From positions 62,001-126,000 of the forward strand of contig CAISEB010000012.1 in the NCBI GenBank assembly GCA_903884235.1: a stretch of 64,000 bases of DNA, given 5' to 3'. Every line of letters begins with the position of its first letter. The stretch's first letter is position 1. The DNA is from an uncultured Pseudomonadota bacterium (GTDB lineage Bacteria > Pseudomonadota > Gammaproteobacteria > Steroidobacterales > Steroidobacteraceae). The notes under the pieces are model-generated. The model saw only the letters and a list, made by a program, of their open reading frames with translations, was not told the origin of the DNA and made no database searches. Below are positions 19,690 to 30,287 of this stretch, one piece after another. The position numbers and the translations under genes are program-made.

Positions 19690-20070
19690 TCAGCGCCTCA
19701 GGTAAGCATCGGTGCCGGCCAGCCAGTCCTGGCGCGGCGGATTGAACAGGTCCAGGTCGAAGGAGTCCGCCAGCGCGACGACGCGATGCGGCAGGTTCGA
19801 GGGAATCACGAGCACCTCCCCGGAGCGCACTTCGACGACCCGTTCGCCGTCGGCGCCGAGGAAGAATCGCAGCGCGCCATCGACCACGTAGCTCACCTGC
19901 TCGTTCTCGTGGGCGTGCTGCGGTACCTCGTCGCCGGCCTTGAGCGTGATCTGGGCGACCATGATTCGGTCACCCGTCATCAGCTTGCGGGTGATCGTGC
20001 CCTTCAGGGTCTCGAGCGGAATGTCGGCCCAGCGGTGGAAGGTCGCTGCGTTCGGGTCAATGGCGGTCAC
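19690..20070 (-). CDS. Single-domain cupin, paralogue of the cupin at 25742
   Basis: 126-residue beta-barrel protein with metal ligands H52, H54, E57 and H95 (GDEVPQHAHENEQ ... IPSNLPHRV). The C-terminus FNPPRQDWLAGTDAYLRR is nearly identical to that of the second cupin in the same gene run, and both have the same length and ligand positions. Such proteins act as small metal-dependent dioxygenases, isomerases or binding proteins. The reaction here is not known. Genes on both sides are 2 and 21 nt away, so it is in an operon. Confidence 0.85.
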   Translation of the reverse strand: MTAIDPNAATFHRWADIPLETLKGTITRKLMTGDRIMVAQITLKAGDEVPQHAHENEQVSYVVDGALRFFLGADGERVVEVRSGEVLVIPSNLPHRVVALADSFDLDLFNPPRQDWLAGTDAYLRR

Positions 20071-20091
20071 GGGCTCCTCCTGGAAGGGGCG

Positions 20092-21453
20092 TCAGCCAGC
20101 GAGGCCGACGACGAGGATGACGATGATGCCCAACGGGCACAGGTAGCGCAGCGCGAAGACGAGCAGGCGCCGCTGGCCGGCGGACAGTCCGCTGTACTCC
20201 TCGTCCGGAACCCGCGCGCCGAGGCGCCAGCCTAGGAACACGCTCACCAACAGCGTCGACAGCGGCATCAGCAGGTTCGAACTGACGAAGTCGACGATCC
20301 CAAACAGGTTCATGGCGGCGAATCGCGGAATCGCGGCGAGCGGCTTCCAGTCGGCGGCCGCGCCGAACGAGAGCACGGAGGCCTGCCCGACGAGCCAGCA
20401 CGAACCGCACGCGACGCACGCGGCAACCGCGCGGCGCATGCGCAGGCGCTCCATCAGCCACGAGACCCACGGCTCCATCAGCGCCAGGGTCGGGGTGAAC
20501 GCGGCGAGCACGAGCAGCGCGAAGAACAGCGTGCCGACGATCCTGCCGCCCGGCATCTCGGCAAAGGCCACCGGCAGCACCTGGAACACGAGTTCCGGTC
20601 CGCCCGCCGGGTTGAGGCCATAATGGAACACCAGCGGAAAGATCACGATGGTCGCGAGCGCGGACACCAGCAGGATCGAGCCGATCACGGCGACGACGCT
20701 GCGCCCGAGCGGCTCGCCCGCCGGCATGTAGCCGCCGTACACCATCATCACGCCCACGCAGATGCCGAGCGCGTAGAAGGCCTGGCCTGCCGCGTCGAGC
20801 AGCACTCTCGGCGTGAGACGGCTGAGGTCCGGCGCGAACGCGAAGTGCAGCCCCTTCGCGACGTCGCCGGTCGCGAGGGAATAGGCGACCAGCACCAGCA
20901 GGATCGCGAGCAGCGCGGGCGCGCGCCAGCGATTGGCGAACTCGACCCCACGGTTGACGCCGCGCGCGGACACGTAGGTGACGAGGGCGAAGAAGCCCAG
21001 TTGCCACAGCGACGCCGAACGCGAATCGCTGGTCATCGCATGGAAGCGCGCGGCGGTATCGGCGACACCGCCGCGTGCGTACTGACCGGTCAGGAACAGC
21101 CATGCGTAGGCGAGCACCCAGCCCGCGATCATCGTGTAGTAGGACGTCACGAGATAGCCGGCGACCGGCCCGGTCCAGCCGACGATGTTCCAGCGGCGCG
21201 AGAACCCGAAGCGCGCTGCAATCGTGCCGGCCGCCGTTTGCGGACTCGTGCGCGCCCAGCGACCGATCACCGCCTCGCCGATCAGCATCGGCGCGCCGAA
21301 GGCGAGGCACGCGACCACGAACACGGCGATGAATGCGAATCCGCCGCCGGCCCCGGTGAGGTATGGAAAGCGCCAGATGCTGCCGAGCCCCACCGCGGCA
21401 CCCACGGCACCGAGCAGGAAGCCGAGGTCGGTCGACCAGCGCTGGGAACTCAT
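20092..21453 (-). CDS. Sodium-dependent neurotransmitter-symporter (NSS/SNF) family transporter
   Basis: 453-residue inner-membrane protein of the LeuT fold with about 12 transmembrane segments, which takes up amino acids or related compounds with Na+. The hallmark TM1 region is GAVGAAVGLGSIWRFPYLTG near residue 11, with FAFIAVFVV and the P-M-L-I-G-E motif next. GICVGVMMVYGGYMP near 245 matches TM6-7, and LAAFTPTLALMEPWVSWLME is near 320. I start at the ATG 21451-21453 (MSSQRWSTDLGFLL), where homologues begin; the frame is open further upstream. Its place next to a TonB receptor and periplasmic hydrolase suggests it imports their product. Substrate unknown. Confidence 0.9.
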   Translation of the reverse strand: MSSQRWSTDLGFLLGAVGAAVGLGSIWRFPYLTGAGGGFAFIAVFVVACLAFGAPMLIGEAVIGRWARTSPQTAAGTIAARFGFSRRWNIVGWTGPVAGYLVTSYYTMIAGWVLAYAWLFLTGQYARGGVADTAARFHAMTSDSRSASLWQLGFFALVTYVSARGVNRGVEFANRWRAPALLAILLVLVAYSLATGDVAKGLHFAFAPDLSRLTPRVLLDAAGQAFYALGICVGVMMVYGGYMPAGEPLGRSVVAVIGSILLVSALATIVIFPLVFHYGLNPAGGPELVFQVLPVAFAEMPGGRIVGTLFFALLVLAAFTPTLALMEPWVSWLMERLRMRRAVAACVACGSCWLVGQASVLSFGAAADWKPLAAIPRFAAMNLFGIVDFVSSNLLMPLSTLLVSVFLGWRLGARVPDEEYSGLSAGQRRLLVFALRYLCPLGIIVILVVGLAG

Positions 21454-21566
21454 CGGGGCACCGCCGCCGGCCGGCGGGTGTGGTCGGCGGCAGGCGGCAG
21501 GTCGGACATGGGCGTGGGTTCCGGTCGAGGGATCTGGTCGGACCGGCACGGGCCGGCAGCGCGCAA

Positions 21567-21584
21567 GCCGGCGAATGAGCCGGC
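21567..21584 (-). terminator. Intercistronic hairpin after the cyclase gene
   Basis: GCCGGC (21567-21572) repeats as its own complement at 21579-21584 around GAATGA, 11 nt after the cyclase stop in the 142-bp gap before the transporter gene. It could reduce read-through or protect the upstream mRNA. There is no U-tract. Confidence 0.35.
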
Positions 21585-21595
21585 CCGCGTCGAAG

Positions 21596-22411
21596 TCACG
21601 GCAGGATCGCGATCACCCGCGCCGGAAAGCCGGTGCCACCTTCAGGCTTCGGCCACGACACGAGCACGATCGCGCCAGCCTCCGGCACCTTGTCGAGGTC
21701 GGCGAGCATCTCGATCTGGTAGTGGTTGAGGCCGAGGATGTAACGCTCGAGCGAGTAGTCGTCCTTGTCGGTCGCGAAGCCGGGATCCGTATCCGTCGTC
21801 TCGTGGCCGGATGCCGTGATCTTGCGATCCTCGTACAGCAGCTTGAGCACATCCATGCTCCAGCCCGGGTAGTGCGCGTGACCCTGCGCATCGCGGTTCT
21901 GCAAGGCCGCGTCGTCCGGCCATCGCTTCGACCAGTCGGTGCGCATCGCGACGAAGGCATTGGCCGGGATGCGGCCGTGCTTCTTCTCCCAGGCCTTCAC
22001 GTCGTCGATCGTCAGCGTGTAGTCGGGGTTCTTGGCGACCTTCTCGTGCACGTCGAGCACGACCAGCGGCATCAGCATCTGGCTCAGCGGGACCTGGTCG
22101 ACCGTGCGCAGCCCGTCGTGGAAGTGCGCGGGCGGATCGATGTGCGTGCCCCACTGGCCGACATGGGTGAACTGCTGCACCTTGAACCCGTCCTTCGGGA
22201 TCGTGTACAGCACGTTGACGGTTTCCTCGCCGAAGCCCTTCCAGTGCGGCGTCGTGGGACCGAACGTGTGCGTCAGGTCGACGAACGTCTTGGATGCGAG
22301 CGTCGCATAAGCGTCGTTCAGGCTCTTCGCCTTGGCAGGTTCTGCCGCGGTGACGGGGACGGCGAGGAGCGCGGCCAGCGCGCCGATCGCCGCGATGCGG
22401 ATCTTGTTCAC
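21596..22411 (-). CDS. Secreted metal-dependent cyclase-family hydrolase (kynurenine-formamidase-like fold)
   Basis: 271-residue protein with signal peptide MNKIRIAAIGALAALLAVPVTAA. The cyclase-family metal site is complete: H83-x-G-x-x-G-T-H90-x-D92-x-x-x-H96 (THVGQWGTHIDPPAH). Characterised relatives are metal-dependent amide hydrolases such as KynB, isatin hydrolase and polyketide cyclase-like proteins, so hydrolysis of an amide or lactam is the best guess. The start is GTG 22409-22411, with GGAGA seven bases upstream, where the signal peptide begins. It lies between the TonB receptor and a Na+-coupled transporter, suggesting it processes an imported substrate in the periplasm. Confidence 0.88.
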   Translation of the reverse strand: MNKIRIAAIGALAALLAVPVTAAEPAKAKSLNDAYATLASKTFVDLTHTFGPTTPHWKGFGEETVNVLYTIPKDGFKVQQFTHVGQWGTHIDPPAHFHDGLRTVDQVPLSQMLMPLVVLDVHEKVAKNPDYTLTIDDVKAWEKKHGRIPANAFVAMRTDWSKRWPDDAALQNRDAQGHAHYPGWSMDVLKLLYEDRKITASGHETTDTDPGFATDKDDYSLERYILGLNHYQIEMLADLDKVPEAGAIVLVSWPKPEGGTGFPARVIAILP

Positions 22412-22440
22412 GTCATTCTCCGTTGTCGATGGAGACGATC

Positions 22441-22468
22441 GCGGGCGCGGGATCACGCCCGCGCCCGC
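22441..22468 (-). terminator. Strong hairpin between TonB receptor and cyclase genes
   Basis: GCGGGCGCGGG (22441-22451) and CCCGCGCCCGC (22458-22468) make a perfect 11-bp GC stem with a 6-nt loop, 16 nt after the receptor stop. Without a U-tract it may act as an mRNA stabiliser or partial terminator, allowing much more receptor than downstream enzyme to be made from one operon. Confidence 0.5.
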
Positions 22469-22484
22469 CCCGTCATGCCGGACC

Positions 22485-24938
<2,454 letters not shown>

Positions 24939-24994
24939 GGTGCCTCTGGGAGCGAATTGAGCCGGATGTAGACGAAAATGATGGGTGGGCGGCG

Positions 24995-25729
24995 TCAGAT
25001 CGACTGCAGCACGCCGCCGTCGACGCAGATGGCCTGGCCGGTGACGTAGTTCGCGGGTTCGGACGCGAGGAACGCGGCGAACGCCGCGAAGTCCTCCGGC
25101 GTGCCGATCCGCCCGGCGGGAATCGCCCTGGACGCCGCCACCTCGTCGACCTTCAGCTCGAGCAGGCGTTCGGTCAGCTGGTAGCCGGGCATCAGGGCGT
25201 TGACCGTGATCTGGTCGCCCGCGACTTCCTTGCTGAGCGCGTTGACGAGGCCGTGCAGGCCGGCGCGCAGCGAATTCGAGAGCATCAGGTTCGCGACCGG
25301 CTCCTTCGCGGCGATCGAGGTGATCACGATGATGCGGCCGTGGCGTCGCTGACGCATGCCGGGCAGGGCTGCGCGGATCGCGCCCACGGCGCTCATCCAC
25401 AGACCTTCGAACGCGCCTCGCCAGCCGGCGTCGGTGATCGACTCGAACGTGGCTGCCGGCGGCCCACCGGTGTTGACGACGAGGATGTCGAGCCCGCCCA
25501 GGCGCCGCTCGGCGTCGGCGACGACCGCGGCGGCGGCGCCTTCCTTCGACAGGTCGCAGACCAGGCCCTCGGCGCCGAGTTCCGCCGCGACTGCCGCGAT
25601 GCGCGCGGCATCACGTGCGCAGACGGCGACGCGCGCGCCCTCGGCGACGAGCGCCGCGGCGATCGCCTTGCCGAGACCGCGCGAGGCGCCCATGACGAGC
25701 GCGCGACGACCGGTGAGTCCGAGATCCAT
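24995..25729 (-). CDS. Short-chain dehydrogenase variant lacking the catalytic Tyr and Lys
   Basis: 244-residue SDR with an intact NAD(P)-binding MGASRGLGKA (13-22) and a catalytic-type serine (S138 in ITSIAA). The position of the usual Y-x-x-x-K reads S151-N-S-L-R155, so Tyr is replaced by Ser and Lys by Arg. The rest of the fold is normal, including VNALMPGYQLTERL and YVTGQAICVDGG. A subgroup of SDRs naturally carries SNxxR at this site, so this is probably a family trait and not decay; activity may be altered. It is operonic with the cupin 12 nt upstream and the receptor 56 nt downstream. Confidence 0.88.
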   Translation of the reverse strand: MDLGLTGRRALVMGASRGLGKAIAAALVAEGARVAVCARDAARIAAVAAELGAEGLVCDLSKEGAAAAVVADAERRLGGLDILVVNTGGPPAATFESITDAGWRGAFEGLWMSAVGAIRAALPGMRQRRHGRIIVITSIAAKEPVANLMLSNSLRAGLHGLVNALSKEVAGDQITVNALMPGYQLTERLLELKVDEVAASRAIPAGRIGTPEDFAAFAAFLASEPANYVTGQAICVDGGVLQSI

Positions 25730-25741
25730 GGCCGTGCGACC

Positions 25742-26122
25742 TCAGCGCCGAAGGTAGGCGTCGGTGCCGGTGAGCCAGTCCTGACGCGGGGGATTGAAGA
25801 TGTCGCAGTCGAGCGTGTCCTCGAGCGCCAGCGCCCGATGCGGCACGTTCGAGGGGATCACGATCACCTCGCCGGCGCGGACCACGAGCTCGCGCTCGTC
25901 GTTGTCGCCGAACCAGAAGTGCAGCGCGCCGGAGATGATGTAGGTGAGCTGCTCGTTCTCGTGGTGATGGCGCGGGACGTCGTCGCCCTTCTTCAGGTGC
26001 ACGTGCGCGATCATCATGCGCTCGCCGGTCACCAGCTTGCGGGTGATGCCGCCCTTGAGCGGCTCGGCCGGGATGTCGTCCCAGCGGTGGTGGGTCACGG
26101 AGGTCGGGTCGGGCGCGCTCAT
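25742..26122 (-). CDS. Single-domain cupin, paralogue of the cupin at 19690
   Basis: 126 residues with H52, H54, E57 and H95 as likely metal ligands (VPRHHHENEQ ... IPSNVPHRA). It matches its paralogue through HRW-x-D-I-P, the ITRKL-x-T-G motif and the FNPPRQDWL-x-GTDAYLRR tail. The two copies lie near opposite ends of one gene run, so the cluster probably uses two related barrel proteins on successive or alternative compounds. The start ATG is at 26120-26122. The reaction is unknown. Confidence 0.86.
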   Translation of the reverse strand: MSAPDPTSVTHHRWDDIPAEPLKGGITRKLVTGERMMIAHVHLKKGDDVPRHHHENEQLTYIISGALHFWFGDNDERELVVRAGEVIVIPSNVPHRALALEDTLDCDIFNPPRQDWLTGTDAYLRR

Positions 26123-26154
26123 GCGGAGTCCTTCGGGCGGGTTCTGGACGGGAT

Positions 26155-26550
26155 TCAGAGGAAACGGGCGTCGACGTCGACGTCGAGCGCCGTGACCATG
26201 CGATTGGTCTCGTTGGCGAGCCCGACGATCGCAAGCAGCTCCGAGTACTGTTGCTCGGTCATGCCCTTCTTACGGGCCGCGGCGCCGTGGGACGCGATGC
26301 AGTAGCGGCAGCCGTTCGAGGCGCTGACCGCCACGTACAGCAGCTCCTTGGTCAGCGGGTCGAGCGATCCGGGACCCATGACGTCCTTGATGTTCGCCCA
26401 GATCCGCCGCAGCGTCGGAGGGTCGTGCGCAAGCACCTTCCAGAAGTTGTTGATCCAGTCCGTCTGGCGCGTGGCCATGATGTCGTCATAGACCGCCCGG
26501 ACGTCCGGCGACGCATCGGCGTACTCGATCGGCTGCCGCTTGGCGGGCAT
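26155..26550 (-). CDS. AhpD-like / carboxymuconolactone decarboxylase-family protein
   Basis: 131-residue helical protein of the CMD/AhpD fold. The active-site signature is complete: E69, then C81-R-Y-C84-x-x-x-H88 (SNGCRYCIASHGAA). With a C-x-x-C-x-x-x-H motif it is more likely a peroxidase or thiol-dependent enzyme than a true decarboxylase. It is the first gene of the ten-gene leftward run and is separated by 276 bp from the divergent GntR regulator. The start is the ATG 26548-26550 with AAAGGGGA upstream. Confidence 0.87.
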   Translation of the reverse strand: MPAKRQPIEYADASPDVRAVYDDIMATRQTDWINNFWKVLAHDPPTLRRIWANIKDVMGPGSLDPLTKELLYVAVSASNGCRYCIASHGAAARKKGMTEQQYSELLAIVGLANETNRMVTALDVDVDARFL

Positions 26551-26704
26551 GGAATCCCCTTTTCATCGTGATCCGGGCGGGTCGCGGGACCCCCGCGACG
26601 CCGGTCGCCGATATTGATGCATCGCAAAAACGGGATCCAGCGGGGCCCGCCGTCGCGGCGGATCGGGCCGCTTCGGTGCGCACGGCACCCGGGAACCGCA
26701 ACGG

Positions 26705-26734
26705 ACTGTAGCACCGGGTAATTAATGTTGTAAA
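26705..26734 (-). promoter_or_regulatory. Predicted promoter of the ten-gene catabolic run
   Basis: On the minus strand TTTACA (26729-26734, five of six) and TACAGT (26705-26710, four of six) are 18 nt apart. The region between this run and the GntR gene (26551-26826) is distinctly AT-richer than the flanking genes. A TATAAG (26784-26789) on the plus strand may be the -10 of the regulator gene. Operators for the regulator should lie here, but I could not pick a convincing dyad. Confidence 0.45.
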
Positions 26735-26826
26735 CGGAGCCACGACATCCGAAAAAATGAACCCTACATTTCGTCTTGGCTGCTATAAGATCTAGCCATT
26801 GGACATGCCCGGCTCGGGACGACCGA

Positions 26827-27567
26827 ATGATGCCCATGCACAGCGCCTCAGACCCGCCGGCCGAACGCGCCGGAAACCTCGGCGAGCAGGCCTACCAGCG
26901 CATCCGCGCCGACATCCTCTTCTACCAGCTGCCCCCCGGGGCGCGGGTGTCCGAGGCCTCGCTGACCAGCCGCTACGGCCTGCGCCAGGCCGCAGTGCGG
27001 TCGGCCCTGCTGCGACTCGTCCAGGAAGGCCTCGTCGACAAGTCCGATGAGCGCAGTCCCCGGGTGGCGCCGCTCACGCTGCGCGATGTCCGCGACATCT
27101 ATGGCCTGAGGATCCTGCTCGAACCGCGCGCGGCAGAGCTCGCGACCGCCGCGGGCTTCGCGCCGCCCGACCTCGAGCGGCTGCGGAGCATCTCCCAGGC
27201 GCGCTATGAGCTCGCCAGCCACGACGAACTCGTCGCCTTCCTGAACGCGAACCGCGCCTTCAACCTGCTGGTTGCCGGCGCCTCGGGCAATGCCCGCCTC
27301 GCCGCGACCATCACGCAGCTCCAGGACCTGACGCTGCGCATCCTCTACGTCGGCATCCGCAGCCTGAACGTGTCCGAGTGGTTCCAGACCACGCACCTGC
27401 AGATCGTCGACGCGATCGCGGCACGCGACGCCGCACGCGCGGCGGAGCTGTGGAGCATCGACCTGAAGTACGGCGAGCGCCTGATCTCCGACGCGCTGAT
27501 GACCCTGCCCGAGCTCGCCGGCGTCAACCTCGCCGGCGCGTCCCTCGCCCTGACCAGTTCCCGCTGA
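26827..27567 (+). CDS. GntR-family transcriptional regulator with FCD domain
   Basis: 246-residue regulator. A winged helix-turn-helix spans about residues 17-75 (AYQRIRADILFYQLPPGARV...LTSRYGLRQAAVRSALLRLVQEGLVDKS). A helical FCD ligand-binding domain fills 85-220 (YGLRILLEPRAAELA ... TTHLQIVDAIAARDAARA), with the typical H in LQIVDAI. FCD regulators respond to small organic acids and usually control adjacent catabolic genes. It is divergent from the ten-gene run and 22 nt upstream of an amidohydrolase gene, so it likely controls both. The start is the first of two adjacent ATGs (26827); the site upstream is weak. Confidence 0.9.
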   Translation: MMPMHSASDPPAERAGNLGEQAYQRIRADILFYQLPPGARVSEASLTSRYGLRQAAVRSALLRLVQEGLVDKSDERSPRVAPLTLRDVRDIYGLRILLEPRAAELATAAGFAPPDLERLRSISQARYELASHDELVAFLNANRAFNLLVAGASGNARLAATITQLQDLTLRILYVGIRSLNVSEWFQTTHLQIVDAIAARDAARAAELWSIDLKYGERLISDALMTLPELAGVNLAGASLALTSSR

Positions 27568-27589
27568 AGCCGTCCACCCGAGGAAGTCG

Positions 27590-28864
27590 ATGAGAGCCCT
27601 GCTCGCCGCGCTGCTGCTGAGCCTGTCGCTGCCTGCCGTGGCTGACACCGTCGCCATTCGCGCCGGCGCCGTCGTCGATCCTTCGCGCGGCACCGTTGCG
27701 CGCGACCAGGTCATCCTCGTCAAGGACGGACTCGTCGCCGCGATCGGCGCCGACATCGTGGTGCCCGCCGATGCGCGCATCGTCGACCTCTCGCACGAGT
27801 GGGTGCTCCCCGGCCTCATGGACGCGCATACGCACCTGACGCTGACCGAAGTCACCGGTGATGCGCCGTTCGAATCGTTCTATATCAAGGAGAGCACGAC
27901 CTACCGCGGCCTGCGCGGCCTGCACAACGCGCAGGCGCTGCTCGACGCGGGCTTCACGGTGGTGCGCGACATCGGCAATTCCGCCGATTACGCGATGCAG
28001 GACGTGCGCCGCGGCATCGAGCGCGGCTGGTTCCCGGGACCGACGATCATCGACGCGGGCAAGATCATCGCCCCGTTCGGCGGCCAGTCGCACGGCATGC
28101 CGCCCGAGCAGGGACGGTTCTGGAAGTACGAATACCTCGACGCCGACGGCGTCGCCGAGATCCAGAAGGCCGTGCGCTCGAACATCTACTACGGCGCCGG
28201 CGTCACCAAGCTCGTGCTCGACAACGGGCCGTACCACTACTCGCTCGAGGAGCTGCGCGCGGCCGTCGAGGAGTCGCACCGGGCGGGTGTGCCGGTGTCC
28301 GTGCATGTCTACGGCGGCGACGCCGCCGACACGGCGATCGAGGCCGGTGTCGATTCGATCGAACACGGCTTCTTCCTGACCGACGTGCAGCTCAGACGCA
28401 TGCACGACAAGGGCATCGCCCTTGTCAGCACCGACTTCCCGCGCGCGCTGCTGGACGTGATCGGCACGTCCGGTGGCATCTTCCCGGAGCCGGAGGTGCT
28501 GGCGCCGAAGATCATCGACCGGCTGGTGCGCGCACACCGCATCGGCGTCAGGCTCGTCTTCGGGACCGACATCGTCATGGAACGCGCCGGCAGCACGCGC
28601 GCGGACCTGATGTTCGACTACCTCGCCGTCTGGCGCGAGGCCGGCATCACGCCGATGGAGACGCTGCGGGCGATGACCATCGACGCCGCGCAGCTGTTGC
28701 GGATCGACAAGGCACGCGGGCGACTCGCACCCGGGTTTGCCGCGGATCTCCTTGCGGTGCCCGGCGATCCGCTCGCCGACATTGAGGTGCTGCGCCGGGT
28801 CGACTTCGTGATGAAGGACGGACGCATCATCCGGCAGGGGCCGCGCGCCGCAGCGGCGCGCTGA
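27590..28864 (+). CDS. Secreted metal-dependent amidohydrolase
   Basis: 424-residue amidohydrolase-superfamily enzyme with a signal peptide ending near residue 19 (PAVADT). Metal-site residues are all present: H80-T-H82, K207 (probably carboxylated, in GVTKLVLD), H239 in VSVHVYG, H259 in IEHG and D327 in FGTD. This pattern fits binuclear members near imidazolonepropionases and Xaa-Pro dipeptidases that cleave amide or cyclic amide bonds. GAGGAA precedes the ATG by seven bases. It is co-transcribed with the GntR/FCD regulator. A second secreted amide-hydrolase-type enzyme (21596-22411) in the opposite operon suggests stepwise periplasmic processing of one substrate. Confidence 0.9.
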   Translation: MRALLAALLLSLSLPAVADTVAIRAGAVVDPSRGTVARDQVILVKDGLVAAIGADIVVPADARIVDLSHEWVLPGLMDAHTHLTLTEVTGDAPFESFYIKESTTYRGLRGLHNAQALLDAGFTVVRDIGNSADYAMQDVRRGIERGWFPGPTIIDAGKIIAPFGGQSHGMPPEQGRFWKYEYLDADGVAEIQKAVRSNIYYGAGVTKLVLDNGPYHYSLEELRAAVEESHRAGVPVSVHVYGGDAADTAIEAGVDSIEHGFFLTDVQLRRMHDKGIALVSTDFPRALLDVIGTSGGIFPEPEVLAPKIIDRLVRAHRIGVRLVFGTDIVMERAGSTRADLMFDYLAVWREAGITPMETLRAMTIDAAQLLRIDKARGRLAPGFAADLLAVPGDPLADIEVLRRVDFVMKDGRIIRQGPRAAAAR

Positions 28865-28870
28865 AGCGGC

Positions 28871-29605
28871 TCAGCGGATGGCCGGCGGGGGCGGCCCGTC
28901 GGCCTCCTTCGCATCCAACTCGGCGGGCGTCGCGAGGCGGTACACGGAACGCACGTGCAGCGTCTTGACCTGCGGCGCCGAGAACTCGACCGTGCGCTCG
29001 AGGCGCCCGTCGCGCCCGCGCCGGAACTGCTCCACCAGGTGCAGCCGCTGCCGATCCTCGCTCCTGATCACGAACGCATCGGCGAGCCAGCCGGCGCGAA
29101 CCGCGCGCGATCCATAGCGGTCATTGACCGTCACCGCCTCCTCGTCACCCGGCTCGAAGGCGCGCGGCCGATCGCCCACGCCGACCCGCACCAGTGCCGG
29201 CTGCTGCACGACATCCAGGCGTTGCGGCGGCAGCACGAAGGCCGAGACGAACTCACGCGGCGAGATCCGTCCCCACGCCGGGTTCGGATCAGCGGCGGCG
29301 GCGGGCCGGGCCTGCTCGGACTGCTGCCCGCCGCGGCCGCCACGGCGCTGGCCTGTACCGTCGCGCGGCATGCGCATCAGGTCGGGATCGGTCGGCTCGC
29401 GCTCGACCCGCGGCTTGCGCGGCCGCGGCAGCGCCGCGGCGATCAGCTGCGCGGCGTCGTCGCCGGATTCCAGCACCCAGCGTCCGGACAGGTCGGCATC
29501 CGGCTGCGGGCGGCTGCCGAGTCGCGGCGTGCCGCACGCGCCGAGGGCGAGCGCGGCCAGCGCGGCCGCGCCTGCGCGCCAGGACCGCGTCCTGAAACCC
29601 CTCAC
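28871..29605 (-). CDS. Lipoprotein of unknown function
   Basis: 244 residues with lipobox LGAC (C24) after an arginine-rich N-terminus. No known domain is recognised. Visible features are DLSGRWVLESGDDAAQLIAAAL near residue 40, a low-complexity arginine/glutamine stretch (about 80-100), and a beta-rich C-terminal half ending KEADGPPPPAIR. The start is GTG 29603-29605, overlapping the upstream stop (GTGA). It probably sits in the outer membrane and belongs with the two envelope genes that follow on the minus strand. Confidence 0.65.
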   Translation of the reverse strand: MRGFRTRSWRAGAAALAALALGACGTPRLGSRPQPDADLSGRWVLESGDDAAQLIAAALPRPRKPRVEREPTDPDLMRMPRDGTGQRRGGRGGQQSEQARPAAAADPNPAWGRISPREFVSAFVLPPQRLDVVQQPALVRVGVGDRPRAFEPGDEEAVTVNDRYGSRAVRAGWLADAFVIRSEDRQRLHLVEQFRRGRDGRLERTVEFSAPQVKTLHVRSVYRLATPAELDAKEADGPPPPAIR

Positions 29606-30276
29606 TTGACGCTGTAGCCGCGGCCCTCGAGGCACGCGCCCATCGCCCTCAGGTACTCGGCCCGGCGCACCGGCGCGTCGCCGTCGGCAACCCCGCCGCC
29701 GACCCGCGTCGGATCGAAGTGCGTCTGGTCCGCAGCCCAGCGATGGCATTCGTAGCGGTCCTGCGACTGCTGCTCCTGCGTCTGGCCGTTGCGCGGATAG
29801 GTATAGATGTCCTCGGCAACCGCGGCCGCGGTGGGCGCTCCCTCCGGCGGTGCGACCACCTCGTACTGGCGCTGCTGCTCGCGCCAGACGTAATACGCGT
29901 CGTTCGCGTAGAAGTAGGGCATGCCGCCCCACCAGAACGTCGAGTAGAAGCCCGGCAGGTACGGCACGTAGGCGCCGAACGGCGGCGCGACGACGATCCA
30001 GCGCGGGCCATAGGGCGCATACCAGCTTCCGCTGTGGTACCAGTAGCGGTGGTCATGGTGGCCGATCGAGATCCCGCCGCGCGGCAGGGCCCCGATGACC
30101 GCGCCGCGCGACGGGTACGCGTAGCCGCGTCCCGCCGGCCCGGCGAAGTGCGCGGCGCCGGCGCCGCCCCGTTCACCGCCATAGTGCGCGTGCGGCGGAT
30201 CGGCCTGAGCCGCCGCCCCGATCCCGAACGCGGCGGCGAGGGCCACGGCCGCAATACGTCGTCCAATGTCGTTCAT
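29602..30276 (-). CDS. Secreted Tyr/Trp-rich protein (DUF6515-like)
   Basis: 224-residue exported protein: signal peptide to about residue 25, then a Gly/His/Tyr/Trp-rich region (HHDHRYWYHSGSWYAPYG, GFYSTFWWGGMPYFYANDAYYVW) of the type in DUF6515 proteins. It closes with a module of RYECHRWAADQTHFDPTR and ACLEGRGYSVK. The same closing module occurs in the next lipoprotein (30288-30836), so the two share a domain of unknown function. The start is ATG 30274-30276. The role may be in envelope structure. Confidence 0.72.
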   Translation of the reverse strand: MNDIGRRIAAVALAAAFGIGAAAQADPPHAHYGGERGGAGAAHFAGPAGRGYAYPSRGAVIGALPRGGISIGHHDHRYWYHSGSWYAPYGPRWIVVAPPFGAYVPYLPGFYSTFWWGGMPYFYANDAYYVWREQQRQYEVVAPPEGAPTAAAVAEDIYTYPRNGQTQEQQSQDRYECHRWAADQTHFDPTRVGGGVADGDAPVRRAEYLRAMGACLEGRGYSVK

Positions 30277-30287
30277 GGCGAGCTCTC

